From Rohdeia mirabilis (GTDB lineage Bacteria; Planctomycetota; UBA1135; GCA-002686595), in contig CP036290.1 of the NCBI GenBank assembly GCA_007750655.1, positions 620,001 to 684,000 of the forward strand: a stretch of 64,000 bases of DNA, given 5' to 3'. Below are positions 25,014-33,576 of this stretch, one piece after another. Every line of letters begins with the position of its first letter. Position 1 is the first letter of the stretch. A program made the translations under genes and the position numbers. Below the pieces are notes generated by a model. That model ran no database searches. It saw only the letters and a list, made by a program, of their open reading frames with translations, and was not told the origin of the DNA.

Positions 25014-27710
25014 TTACGCCGTCTGACGTCCGGTCCTGTCGCCCTGCTCGGGCGCCACGCCGAGCGCCTTCTCGGCCTTCGCCACCGCCAGCCGCGCCCG
25101 CACCGCCGTGTCCGGGGTGACCGAGATCGACGTGATGCCCTGCTCGACCAGGAACGGCGGCACCTCGTCCGGGTGGTCCGACGGCGCCTGGCCGCAGATG
25201 CCGATCTCGAGGCCGCGATCGGTGAACGTCTTCACGGCCTGCGCGATCATCTGCTTGACCGCTGGCGAGCGCGCGTCGACCGGGTGGGTGTAGTTCTCGA
25301 GGTCGTCGCGCGACACGGCGTAGACCGTCTGCACGAGGTCGTTCGAGCCGATCGATCCGCCGTCGAGGTGCATGGCGTCGATGAACTCGTCGCCCAGGAT
25401 CACGTTCGAGGGCAGCTCGATCATCAGGAAGAGCGGCACGCCCGCCTCGGCGCCGAGTCCGCGGTCGGCCAGCAGTCCACGCACCGCGCGACCTTCCTCT
25501 GGCGAGCGGCAGAACGGGACCATGAGCTGCAGGTTGTCGAGTCCGAGGCGACGACCGACGTAGCGCAGCGCGTCGCACTCCATCTCGAAGGCCGGCAGGA
25601 ACGCGTCGTCCACGTAGCGCGACGCTCCACGCCAGGCGATCATCGGGTTCTCCTCGACCGGTTCGAAGATGCGGCCGCCGAGCAGCTCGCGGTACTCGTT
25701 CGACTTGAGGTCCGACAGACGCACGAGCACCGGACGCGGGTGGAACGCGGCGCAGATCAGGCCGACGCCCTCCATCACGCGGTCGACGAAGAACTGGCGC
25801 TTGTCGGCGTACGTCGCGGTGCGGCGGTCGATCGCGCCCAACAGTCCGCGCAGTTCCTCGGCGGGTTCGCGACGGATGGCGTCCGCGAAAGGCGCGAGTT
25901 CGGGCGCCATTCGGCCGTTCTCGAGGAAGTCGTGGAGCTCGCGGAAGTACAGGAGCGCCAGCGGATGGATGCCGACCTCGGACGTGAGGATGAACTCGAT
26001 GCGCGCGAGGCCGACGCCGTCGACGGGCAGCTGCGAATCGGACAACGCCTTGCCGGGGAAGCCGACGTTCAGCTTGATCTTGGTGCGCAGCTTCGTGTCG
26101 AGGTCGATCTCGAGTTCCTCGCGCTCGTAGGGCTGGATCCCCGCGAAGACGAAGGCCGTGTCGCCCTCGGCGCAGGTTCCGGTGACCTCTTGCAGCGGCT
26201 GCAGCTTGCGCGTCGCGTCCTCGCAGCCGACGACGGCCGGGATGCCGAACTCGCGCGCGATGATCGCCGCGTGCGACGTGCGCCCGCCCTTCTCGGTCAC
26301 GATCAGGGACGCGTCCTTCATCAGCGGTTCCCAGTCGGGCGTCGTCATCTCGGTGACGAGCACGTCGCCGGGGTCGAACACGCGCTCCTCGACCGGGATG
26401 TCCTCCATCAGCTCACCGCCGGCGATGCGCGTCCGCAGATCGCGCTTCTTGAGGATGACCTCTTCGTAGGACTTGTACATGCGCACGCGGCCGGCGCCGA
26501 TGCGCGTGCCGACCGCTTGGCCCTCGGCCAGGAGCGAGCCATCGGTCTTCAGTCGCTTCACCAGCTCGGCGTCCATCACGAAGCGCGTGAGCGTGGCCTG
26601 TTCGCGCTTGCTGTGCACCGTTTCCGGACGCGCCTGCACCACGAACAGCTGGCGACTGCGGCCGTCCTTGGCCCATTCGATGTCCATCGGGCGACCGTAG
26701 TGGTCCTCGATCGACAGGGCCATCTTCGCCAGCTCGATCACCTCTTCGCGCTCGAGCGACCAGGCGCGGCGGCGCGCGGACGACACGTCGATCGACTCGG
26801 TGAGCGTGCCGCCTTGGCTGCCGTAGACCATCTTCAGGTCCTTCGCACCCAGGTGGCGGTGCACGATCGCTTCGTGACCGCGGCGCAGGCCCTCCTTCCA
26901 GATCGTGAAGTGGTCGGGCGAGACCGTGCCCTGGACGACGAGTTCGCCGAGGCCGTACGAGGACGAGATGTGGATCACGCCCGGGTGGCCGGAGTCGGGG
27001 TCGCAGGTGAACATCACGCCGCTGGTGGCGAGGTCCGAGCGGACCATCTTCATCACGACGACGGCCAGCGCCGCCGCGAGTGGATCCATGCTCTTGCCGA
27101 GCTGGTAGGAGACGGCGCGCTCGGTGAAGAGGCTCGCGCAGCAGCGTTTCCAGTGCAGCACGACCGAGTCCGAGCCGTGGACGTTCAGGTACGACTCGCA
27201 CTGGCCGGCGAACGAGGCGTCGGCGGAGTCCTCGACCGTGGCGGACGAGCGCACGGCCACGTCGACGTCGGGGCCGTACTCGTCGCACAGGCGCGCGTAG
27301 CCGCTGACGAGATCGCGTTCCACGTCGGCCGGCACCGGGGCGGCCACGACGAGCGCGCGCGCGTAGGACGTGCGCGCGTACATCTCGAGTTGGTCGGTGG
27401 GATCGGCGCCCTCGAAGCAGGCGTCGAGCGCGGCGCCGAGCGAGCCCGTGCGCGCGACCGGAGCGCGCAGGTGGGCGGCGCCCTCGGGAATCTCGACCGC
27501 GTGCCAGGCCGTGGGACCGACCGGCTCGTCGAGGAAGCGGCGGTAGGCGAGCGCGGTGGTGGCGAAGCCGTTCGGGACGCGCACGCCCTTGGGCACGAGC
27601 TGGCGGTAGAGCTCACCGAGCGACGCGCCTTTGCCACCCACGAGCTCCGCGTCGCCGACGCCGAGTTGTTCGAACCACAGGACCAGTGCGTTGTGCCGTT
27701 CGTCAGTCAT
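25014..27710 (-). CDS. ppsA: Phosphoenolpyruvate synthase (pyruvate, water dikinase)
   Basis: 898 aa, about 100 longer than the E. coli enzyme. The N-terminal ATP-grasp domain starts VGGKGASLGELYRQLVPKGV and has VAVRSSATVEDSADASFAGQ. The swivelling domain carries the phosphohistidine H480 in GGRTSHAAIIAREFG. The C-terminal PEP/pyruvate-binding barrel contains GIEFILT-like and GSNDL motifs and the catalytic cysteine C839 in GICGQAPSDHPD. It converts pyruvate and ATP to PEP, AMP and phosphate for gluconeogenesis in the cytoplasm. The ATG at complement 27710 begins MTDERHNAL; an upstream extension of five codons is unlikely. It is monocistronic, with a long upstream region. Confidence 0.93.
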   Translation of the reverse strand: MTDERHNALVLWFEQLGVGDAELVGGKGASLGELYRQLVPKGVRVPNGFATTALAYRRFLDEPVGPTAWHAVEIPEGAAHLRAPVARTGSLGAALDACFEGADPTDQLEMYARTSYARALVVAAPVPADVERDLVSGYARLCDEYGPDVDVAVRSSATVEDSADASFAGQCESYLNVHGSDSVVLHWKRCCASLFTERAVSYQLGKSMDPLAAALAVVVMKMVRSDLATSGVMFTCDPDSGHPGVIHISSSYGLGELVVQGTVSPDHFTIWKEGLRRGHEAIVHRHLGAKDLKMVYGSQGGTLTESIDVSSARRRAWSLEREEVIELAKMALSIEDHYGRPMDIEWAKDGRSRQLFVVQARPETVHSKREQATLTRFVMDAELVKRLKTDGSLLAEGQAVGTRIGAGRVRMYKSYEEVILKKRDLRTRIAGGELMEDIPVEERVFDPGDVLVTEMTTPDWEPLMKDASLIVTEKGGRTSHAAIIAREFGIPAVVGCEDATRKLQPLQEVTGTCAEGDTAFVFAGIQPYEREELEIDLDTKLRTKIKLNVGFPGKALSDSQLPVDGVGLARIEFILTSEVGIHPLALLYFRELHDFLENGRMAPELAPFADAIRREPAEELRGLLGAIDRRTATYADKRQFFVDRVMEGVGLICAAFHPRPVLVRLSDLKSNEYRELLGGRIFEPVEENPMIAWRGASRYVDDAFLPAFEMECDALRYVGRRLGLDNLQLMVPFCRSPEEGRAVRGLLADRGLGAEAGVPLFLMIELPSNVILGDEFIDAMHLDGGSIGSNDLVQTVYAVSRDDLENYTHPVDARSPAVKQMIAQAVKTFTDRGLEIGICGQAPSDHPDEVPPFLVEQGITSISVTPDTAVRARLAVAKAEKALGVAPEQGDRTGRQTA

Positions 27711-27937
27711 GGGGGGCGGCGCCACCGAGGGGGCGGGGCGCGAGCTCCGGCGCGGGGTGGCGAGCGGAGCGGATCGTGGGGAGGGGCCGCGGGGTGAGGG
27801 CGGCCGAGTGGTCGGGACGGGTGCGCGGGGCGTGCAGCCCCGACCCTACTTCGGGTGCCGCGGGCGTGGGGGAGGAGGGCTGGAGGCGCCCCCATGTGTC
27901 GGGGTTCCGGGGTCTGGGACGGGGCCCGCTCGACCGC
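27711..27937. other. Region upstream of ppsA
   Basis: Purine-rich on the plus strand (runs of GGGGG/GGAGG), with no ORF of coding character. It presumably holds the ppsA promoter and leader, but I see no recognisable hexamers or riboswitch. Confidence 0.35.
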
Positions 27938-28058
27938 GTTGGATTGTCGGTACGGCGTCAGGCACGAAACTGCCACCGGCCGCCGAAGTCGCTGCGAATC
28001 GCAGCGACTTCGGCGGCCGGTGGCAGTTTCGTGCCTGACGCCGTACCGACAATCCAAC
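27938..28058. repeat. 121-bp perfect palindromic element, copy 1
   Basis: A perfect inverted repeat: 60 nt, one central base (27998), then 60 complementary nt. It contains the core GGCACGAAACTGCCACC, with its complement in the other arm. The right edge is 2 nt beyond the stop codon of the ABC permease gene. The same sequence recurs twice near 33.1-33.5 kb with small changes in the centre. It looks like a REP/BIME-type or MITE-like mobile palindrome and should form a very stable hairpin in RNA, so it probably also terminates transcription on both sides. Confidence 0.9.
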
Positions 28059-28060
28059 CC

Positions 28061-29224
28061 CTACATCCGCCGCAGGGCCTCGGTCGGGCGCATGCGCGAG
28101 GCGCGCCAGGCCGGCCAGGCGCCGCCGAGCAGGCCGAGCACGAGGCTGAACGCGACCGCGACGCCGAGGACGAGCGGCGTGATGCGGAAGGCGAAGGCGA
28201 CTTCGGTGAAGGTCGCGAAGTTGGTGGTGCCGGTCTCGATGCCGTTGATCGGCAGCACGATCAGACAGCCGACCAGTCCGCCCAGCAGACCGAGCACCAA
28301 TGACTCGAGGATGAACGCGACGAAGATCGGGACGGGGCGGTAGCCGATCGACAGGAGGATGCCGATCTCGTGCGTCCGCGACGCAACGGCCGACAGCATC
28401 GTGTTCGTCGCGGTGAAGACCGCGGCGGCGCCCATGACGATCGCCATGAAGCTGCCGAGCGTGATCAGGATCGCCGACAGGAGCCCCGTCTGGTTCGACA
28501 GGTAGGTGCGCTCGCTCTGGACCTTCGCCGGCACTTGTGGATCCACCTCCAGCTCGTCGTTGAGCACCTCGAGGTCCGTGCCATCCACCACGCGCGCGAT
28601 GACGCGGTTGGGGTTCGCGCGCTCCAGTGCGTCGAGGATGCGGTCGAGGTCGCCCCAGATCTCCGAGCCGTAGGGACCGTCGCTCGCGAAGACGCCGACC
28701 ACGCGCATGGGCGAGAGGTTGAGCGGCAGGACGTCGCCCATGCGGCAGTTCTGCATGCGCTCGACGAGCTTGTTGCCGACGGCGATCTCGTCCGTGCCCG
28801 GCACCGGCCAGCGGCCTTCCACGATGCGCACCGAGTCGCCGTGGATCGCGTAGGTCAGCGGCTCGACGCCGCGCACGGGCACGTTCGTCTCGCCGCCACC
28901 GATGCGCGGCAGACGCAGGGCCACGTAGGCCTCCATCGCGGCCAGCGGGCGGCCCTGGTCGTCGGTGGCGATGGCCGGTTGCCCCTTGATCAGGGTCTGG
29001 GCCTTGTCGCGCGGGAACTGGCTCTCGCCCTCGGCATTCGCTCCGGGGCGCATGAACACGGCGACGGACTCGCTGCCGCTGCCGGCGAAGAGTCGGTCGA
29101 AGCCTTGCTGCAGCGCGAGCACGCCGGCGAGCACCGCGACCGTGGCGGCGATGCCCAGGATCGTGAGCAGGGTGGACGAGCGCCGCACGAAGAGGCTGCG
29201 CAGGGTGTAGCTGATGGGGACCAT
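28061..29224 (-). CDS. MacB/LolC-type ABC transporter permease (second)
   Basis: 387 aa. Topology is the MacB/FtsX-like one: TM1 (about 18-40), a large extracytoplasmic domain (about 45-245), then three TM helices (about 265-290, 315-340, 350-372). Family motifs: SLFVRRSSTLLTILGIAATVAVL at the N-terminus, ASRTHEIGILLSIGYRP (the coupling-helix region seen as 'R..EIG.l.alG') and AWRASRMRPTEALR at the end. It is the last gene of a four-gene efflux operon. The neighbouring palindrome starts right after its stop. Confidence 0.88.
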   Translation of the reverse strand: MVPISYTLRSLFVRRSSTLLTILGIAATVAVLAGVLALQQGFDRLFAGSGSESVAVFMRPGANAEGESQFPRDKAQTLIKGQPAIATDDQGRPLAAMEAYVALRLPRIGGGETNVPVRGVEPLTYAIHGDSVRIVEGRWPVPGTDEIAVGNKLVERMQNCRMGDVLPLNLSPMRVVGVFASDGPYGSEIWGDLDRILDALERANPNRVIARVVDGTDLEVLNDELEVDPQVPAKVQSERTYLSNQTGLLSAILITLGSFMAIVMGAAAVFTATNTMLSAVASRTHEIGILLSIGYRPVPIFVAFILESLVLGLLGGLVGCLIVLPINGIETGTTNFATFTEVAFAFRITPLVLGVAVAFSLVLGLLGGAWPAWRASRMRPTEALRRM

Positions 29225-29247
29225 GGCGGTGCGGAGGCGTGGGCCCC

Positions 29248-30411
29248 TCAGACGTTGGCGCGCAGGGCGGCGACGGGCGACAGGCGGCGGGCGCCGATCG
29301 CGGGGATGATGCCGGCCACGAAGCCGATCGCGACGCTGATGACGGCCGCGCCGAGCAACGTCTGGTCGGTCACGCGGTAGGCCGGGAAGTACCGGGCCAG
29401 CGCGTCCTGGAAAGCCGGTTCGGAGCCCTTGGCCAGCAGCAGTCCGAGTCCGCCGCCGATGCAGCACAGGGCGAGTCCCTGTGCGAGCATCAACGTGAAG
29501 ATGCGCCCGTCCGAGAAGCCCAGCGCTTTCAACACGCCCACGTCGTGGGTCTGCTCGCGCGCCGCCATCAGCATCGTGTTGATGCAGGCCAGGAGGATCG
29601 CGACGAACACACCGGCGCCGAGGAACGAGAGGAAGCGGGGGAGGCTTCCGATCATGCCGATGAACTGGCGGTTGAACTCGGACTCGGTGGTCGTGAGCGT
29701 GCGCATCGGACCGCCGGCGAAGAGCTCGTCGACGCGCGCCGCGACCACGTCGAGATCCGCGCCCTCCTCGGGGACGAACACGAACGTGCCGACCTCGGGC
29801 GGTACGCCTTCGAGCGCGTCGATCGTGTCCTCGAAGTAGTCCCAGTGGAAGAACATCGCGCTGCGGTCGATGTAGGGCTCTTCCGCCGTGTAGACGCCGA
29901 CCACCTCGAACTCCCAGGCCTTGCCGCCCTCGTTCGGGAAGATCGTGCCGAGCAGTGGGACGATCTTGCCGACCTCGAACTCGGGGAAGCGCTCGAGCAG
30001 CTGGTCGCCGATGATCGCGCCGCGTCGGTTGGCGAAGAAGTCCTCCATCGACCCCTGCACCATCTTCATCTCGGGGTAGGCGGCGGCGAAGCCTTCGGGC
30101 TCGACGGCGAACTTGGCGAAGAAGTTCTCCGGCTCGATGTAGTCCCCGCCGAACCACTGGAACTTGACCACGTCGTCCACGCCTTCGACGTTCTCGATCT
30201 TCTGCTCGTAGCTCTGGGGCATCGAGGCGAAGAGGCTGACGGCGGTCTGGGTCCACAGGCGGCGCACGCCGCTGCCCTCGAGTCCGACGTCGAGCGCGGT
30301 CACGAGCGACGCGAGGAAGCTGACCAGGAACGTCGCGATCGACAGGGCGCCGATGGTCAGCAGCGAGCGCAGCGGGTGCGCGAACAGGTTCTTGAAGGCG
30401 AGGCTCAGCAC
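29248..30411 (-). CDS. MacB/LolC-type ABC transporter permease (first)
   Basis: 387 aa, identical in length to its partner. Start taken at GTG complement 30411, one base after the ATPase stop; a longer form from 30462 would overlap the ATPase by 50 nt. TM1 (about 15-38) follows SLAFKNLFAHPLRSLLTIGAL. The extracytoplasmic domain is long and rich in Phe/Glu. The last three helices include FVAILLACINTMLMAAREQTHDVGVLKALGFS and end GARRLSPVAALRANV, the usual permease terminus. Two different permeases with one ATPase suggest a heterodimeric LolCDE-like or MacB-like complex. Confidence 0.88.
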   Translation of the reverse strand: MLSLAFKNLFAHPLRSLLTIGALSIATFLVSFLASLVTALDVGLEGSGVRRLWTQTAVSLFASMPQSYEQKIENVEGVDDVVKFQWFGGDYIEPENFFAKFAVEPEGFAAAYPEMKMVQGSMEDFFANRRGAIIGDQLLERFPEFEVGKIVPLLGTIFPNEGGKAWEFEVVGVYTAEEPYIDRSAMFFHWDYFEDTIDALEGVPPEVGTFVFVPEEGADLDVVAARVDELFAGGPMRTLTTTESEFNRQFIGMIGSLPRFLSFLGAGVFVAILLACINTMLMAAREQTHDVGVLKALGFSDGRIFTLMLAQGLALCCIGGGLGLLLAKGSEPAFQDALARYFPAYRVTDQTLLGAAVISVAIGFVAGIIPAIGARRLSPVAALRANV

Positions 30412-30412
30412 G

Positions 30413-31150
30413 TCACTCGCCCCCGAGCTGGCCGGCTGCCGCCGCGCCGGACTTCGCGCCACGCTCGCGCACCTCGGCCAGACGCCCCTTGTCGAGGTGG
30501 ATCTGGTTCGTGGCGAACTCGGCCGCCAGCGGGTCGTGCGTGACCATCAGGATCGTCTTGCCGAGCTCCTGGTTGAGCTTGGTCATCAGCTCGAGCACGG
30601 CGTTCGCGCTGTCGCGGTCCAGGTCGCCGGTGGGCTCGTCGGCGAGGATCAACTTCGGGTCGGTCGCGATGGCACGCGCGATGGCGACGCGCTGTTCCTG
30701 ACCACCGGACAATTGGCGCGGGCGGTGCTTCATGCGGTCGCTCATGCTGACCAGTTCGAGCGCGTACTCGGCCTGCTTGCGCTGTTCCGACTTCGACAGC
30801 GGCGTGAGGCCGAGCGGCAGCATCACGTTCTCGAGCGCCGTCAGCACCGGGATCAGGTTGAAGCCCTGGAACACGAAGCCGACGTTGTCGCTGCGCCACT
30901 GCGCCAGTTCGGAGCCGGTCAGCTCGGCCACGTCGGTGCCGTCGACGATCAGCTGGCCGCTCGTCGCGTCGTCGAGCCCGCCGATCAGATTGAGCAGCGT
31001 CGTCTTGCCCGAACCGGACGGGCCCATCAGCGCGAAGAAGCCGCCGGCGTCGATGTCGAGATCGAGCTCGTCGAGCACGCGCAGGGTCTCACCGCCGCGC
31101 TTGTAGACCTTGGTGAGCTTCCGCGCCTGGATCATCGATTGGTCGGACAT
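30413..31150 (-). CDS. ABC transporter ATPase (MacB/LolD family)
   Basis: 245 aa. All nucleotide-binding motifs are intact: Walker [10 protein letters not shown] (43-51), Q-loop FVFQGFNL, signature [14 protein letters not shown], Walker [13 protein letters not shown] and the H-loop MVTHDP. The NLIGGLD and [20 protein letters not shown] blocks are typical of the LolD/MacB subgroup. A Glu in LSGGQEQR replaces the common Gln. Start at ATG complement 31150. It powers the two permeases encoded downstream in the same operon. Confidence 0.93.
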   Translation of the reverse strand: MSDQSMIQARKLTKVYKRGGETLRVLDELDLDIDAGGFFALMGPSGSGKTTLLNLIGGLDDATSGQLIVDGTDVAELTGSELAQWRSDNVGFVFQGFNLIPVLTALENVMLPLGLTPLSKSEQRKQAEYALELVSMSDRMKHRPRQLSGGQEQRVAIARAIATDPKLILADEPTGDLDRDSANAVLELMTKLNQELGKTILMVTHDPLAAEFATNQIHLDKGRLAEVRERGAKSGAAAAGQLGGE

Positions 31151-31597
31151 GGTGGTTCGAGGGGGTGCGCAGGGTCGTGGGTGGATCGAGTGGGCCGCCA
31201 TGCCCTGTTCGGACGACGGCGGGCGAGGCGTTGCGGGCGAGGGCTGGTGAGCGCGTGGTTGCGTGCGAGTCGTCGGGCTCCGGCTGGCGCCCGTGATTCG
31301 GTGCGCTCGGGATCGACGCGCTCTCGATGGTGAGTTGGTGCGGGTGCCGACGACGGTCGATTCGCGAAGTGCGGATGCGAGATCGGGTGCGTTCCGCTGG
31401 GCTCCGTCGTCGCCGGTTCGTCGCCGCGGCGCCGCGTTCGTGCATTCCCAGCTCGTAGGTGCGCCCTCGAACCGGTCGTCCTCGGCGCGCAGTGTGCAGC
31501 GCTGCTTCGCTCGGCGCCGAGGCCCGGGCGACAGTTTCTCGAACGTCGGTGCGTGCGGTCGTCGTCGCTGGAGGTTCGTTCGCGGTTCGTTCGCGGC
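31151..31597. other. 447-nt spacer inside the efflux operon
   Basis: Lies between the HlyD-type gene and the ATPase. No ORF has coding character in any frame. It contains a short tandem duplication GGTTCGTTCGC (about 31574-31596) close to the HlyD stop. The second part of the operon may have its own promoter here. Confidence 0.4.
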
Positions 31598-33025
31598 TCA
31601 GTCGCCCCGCGCGGCCACGCGCGCGCCGTCGGTGAGCGCGCCCGTGGGCTGCTCGACGACCATGTCGCCGTCCGCGAGGCCGGTCAGCACGCGCAGGCGG
31701 CCGGTCGGTCCGTTCTCGACGGTGACCTCGCGCTCGAAGACCTGCTGGCCCTCGAGGACGAAGACGCGGCGCGTGTCGCCACTGCCGAGGAACGCGCTCG
31801 TCGGCAGCAGGAGCGTGCCCTCGCGGGGCGCGTCGCTGCCCGCGTCCTGGCTCTGTCCGGGATCCTGGAAGACGACGCGCGCGCCCATGTCGGGCTTGAG
31901 GCGCTCGTCCACCGCGTCGAAGCGCACGCGCACCTCGATCGTGGCCTTCTGGCGACTGGCGGTGGGCCAGATGCGGCTGACCGTGCCGGCGAACGGTTCG
32001 CTCGCGTAGGCGTCGACGAAAACGGTCGCGGCCTGTCCGACGGAGACCTTCGCGAGCGACGTCTCCGGCAGGTCGATCTGCACCTCGAGCGACGCGAAGT
32101 CGACCATCGTGACGACCGAACCGCGCGAGCTGCCGCCCTGGCTGTTCGGGCTGACCACTTCGCCGACCTGGGCGTCCTTGAGGACCACGACGCCGTCGAA
32201 GGGCGCGCGCACCTCGGTCTTCGAGAGGGTCGCGCGGGCCTGGGCCAGGGTGGCTTCGGCGACCGGGACGCGCGCGCCGGCTTCGGCGACGGCCGCTTCC
32301 GCCGCTGCGAAGCGCGAACGGGCCTGGTCGAGGGCGGACTCGGCGGAGGTGACCAGCGCTTCGTTCGTGGCCACGTTCGCCCGCGAGCGCTCGACCTCGG
32401 ACTCCGCCAGGTCCACGTCGCGCGCGTTGCCGACCTCGGTGTCGAGCAGTTCCTGCTGGCGCGCGAGTTCGCGATCCGCGAGAGCCGCGTCGGTGCGCGC
32501 TGCATCCGTGCGCGTGCGCGCCGCGGCCAGGTCGGACTCGAAACGCGCGACGTCCTTGCCGATCGCGGCCGCGTCGGCGCGCGCGCGCTCGACGCCGCGG
32601 TGTGCGAGCTCGACGTCGGCCTCGGCGCGCTCGACCGCGGCCTCGAACTCCTCGGAGAACAGGCGCGCGACCACGTCGCCCTTCTTCACGACCGAACCTT
32701 CGGTCACGTTCAGTTCGACCACGCGGCCGGGCGTGTCGGCCGAGAGCGCCGCGCGGGTGGCCGCCACCAGGTAGCCATTGGCCGACGTGCCCGAGAGGGC
32801 CGTGGACTGCCGCGCCGTGATCGCCGTCGCGCGCACCACCTCGACCTGGGGCAGGGTGACGCTCTCGTACCAGGCGAGGATCGGCGCGCGGAACAGCCAG
32901 CCAGCGCCGAGCAGCAGCGCCAGGACGATCGCGCGTCCGGGCCACGGGCTGCGGCGCTTGCGCCCACCGCCGCCACCCTTGGACGCGGTGCCCGATCGAT
33001 CGATCTTCAGCTTCTCGAGTTCCAT
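31598..33025 (-). CDS. HlyD/MacA-like membrane fusion (periplasmic adaptor) protein
   Basis: 475 aa. A basic, Gly-rich N-terminus precedes one TM helix (about 31-50). Then come the lipoyl-like half motif (AALSADTPGRVVELNVTEGSVVKKGDVVARL) and a long coiled-coil hairpin (about 115-240, rich in Ala/Glu/Arg). The second lipoyl half follows (LSKTEVRAPFDGVVVLKDAQVGEVVSP), and then beta-barrel and membrane-proximal parts (VFVDAYASEPFAGTVSRIWP, KPDMGARVVF, VENGPTGRLRVLTGLADGDMVV). It links the inner-membrane ABC pump to an outer-membrane partner. No TolC gene is in the window. First gene of the efflux operon. Confidence 0.92.
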   Translation of the reverse strand: MELEKLKIDRSGTASKGGGGGRKRRSPWPGRAIVLALLLGAGWLFRAPILAWYESVTLPQVEVVRATAITARQSTALSGTSANGYLVAATRAALSADTPGRVVELNVTEGSVVKKGDVVARLFSEEFEAAVERAEADVELAHRGVERARADAAAIGKDVARFESDLAAARTRTDAARTDAALADRELARQQELLDTEVGNARDVDLAESEVERSRANVATNEALVTSAESALDQARSRFAAAEAAVAEAGARVPVAEATLAQARATLSKTEVRAPFDGVVVLKDAQVGEVVSPNSQGGSSRGSVVTMVDFASLEVQIDLPETSLAKVSVGQAATVFVDAYASEPFAGTVSRIWPTASRQKATIEVRVRFDAVDERLKPDMGARVVFQDPGQSQDAGSDAPREGTLLLPTSAFLGSGDTRRVFVLEGQQVFEREVTVENGPTGRLRVLTGLADGDMVVEQPTGALTDGARVAARGD

Positions 33026-33089
33026 CCGCGCGGCAGGATAGCGGCGTGCGAGTGGGGAGGGCAGGCCCGGGGTCCGGTTCTCGCGAGGT

Positions 33090-33207
33090 GGATTGGTCGG
33101 TACGGCGTCAGGCACGAAACTGCCACCTGCCGCGCCGAGACGCTGCGATTCGCAGCGTCGTCGGCGGCCGGTGGCAGTTTCGTGCCTGACGCCGTACCGA
33201 CCAATCC
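33090..33207. repeat. Palindromic element, copy 2
   Basis: About 118 bp. The outer 37-38 bp arms (GGATTGGTCGGTACGG... with the GGCACGAAACTGCCACC core) are perfectly complementary, while the central part is asymmetric apart from a CGCTGCGA/TCGCAGCG inner stem. It is the same element as at 27.9 kb. It lies 64 nt upstream of the HlyD gene. Confidence 0.88.
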
Positions 33208-33398
33208 GAGGCCGGCTCGACGCCCTCGACTTCCACTTCGACCGGTTCGACGTTTGCGCGCCCGTCGTCTTCATCGACGCCTCGCAGCTGTTCGACGAGC
33301 AGGTCTTCCCGCGCGGGACCCTGTTCCACTCGTCGCCGCACTGGGTCGCGCCTTGCAACCCAAGCGGGATCGTCGACCGACTGGGGTCGGCCCGGGGT
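33208..33398 (+). other. Coding-like fragment trapped between two palindromes
   Basis: The plus frame starting at 33210 is open throughout. Nearly every third position is G or C, as in real genes of this genome, and it reads RLDALDFHFDRFDVCAPVVF, then IDASQLFDEQVFPRGTLFH. There is no start or stop; both ends run into the flanking palindromes. It looks like a piece of a former or captured gene. I do not recognise the family. Confidence 0.45.
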
Positions 33399-33516
33399 GG
33401 ATCGGTCGGTACGGCGTCAGGCACGAAACTGCCACCGGCCGCGCCGAGTCGCTGCGATTCGCAGCGACTTCGGCGGCCGGTGGCAGTTTCGTGCCTGACG
33501 CCGTACCGACCAATCC
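33399..33516. repeat. Palindromic element, copy 3
   Basis: About 118 bp, same element as copies 1 and 2: GG(A)TCGGTCGG outer end, GGCACGAAACTGCCACC core, inner GTCGCTGCGA/TCGCAGCGAC stem. One arm differs slightly from the other (GGCCGCGCC versus GGCGGCC), so the palindrome is imperfect near the middle. It ends 60 nt before the molybdenum hydroxylase operon. Confidence 0.88.
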
Positions 33517-33576
33517 AACTCGCCCGTCGAGTACGCTGGGCGCCCACCCCGGCCCACGGTCACCCCCGACACTTCC

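Noticed and set aside
27938..33516. Composite transposon
   Set aside because: No transposase or recombinase gene and no target-site duplication could be seen around the palindromes, so only a repeat-bracketed module is claimed.
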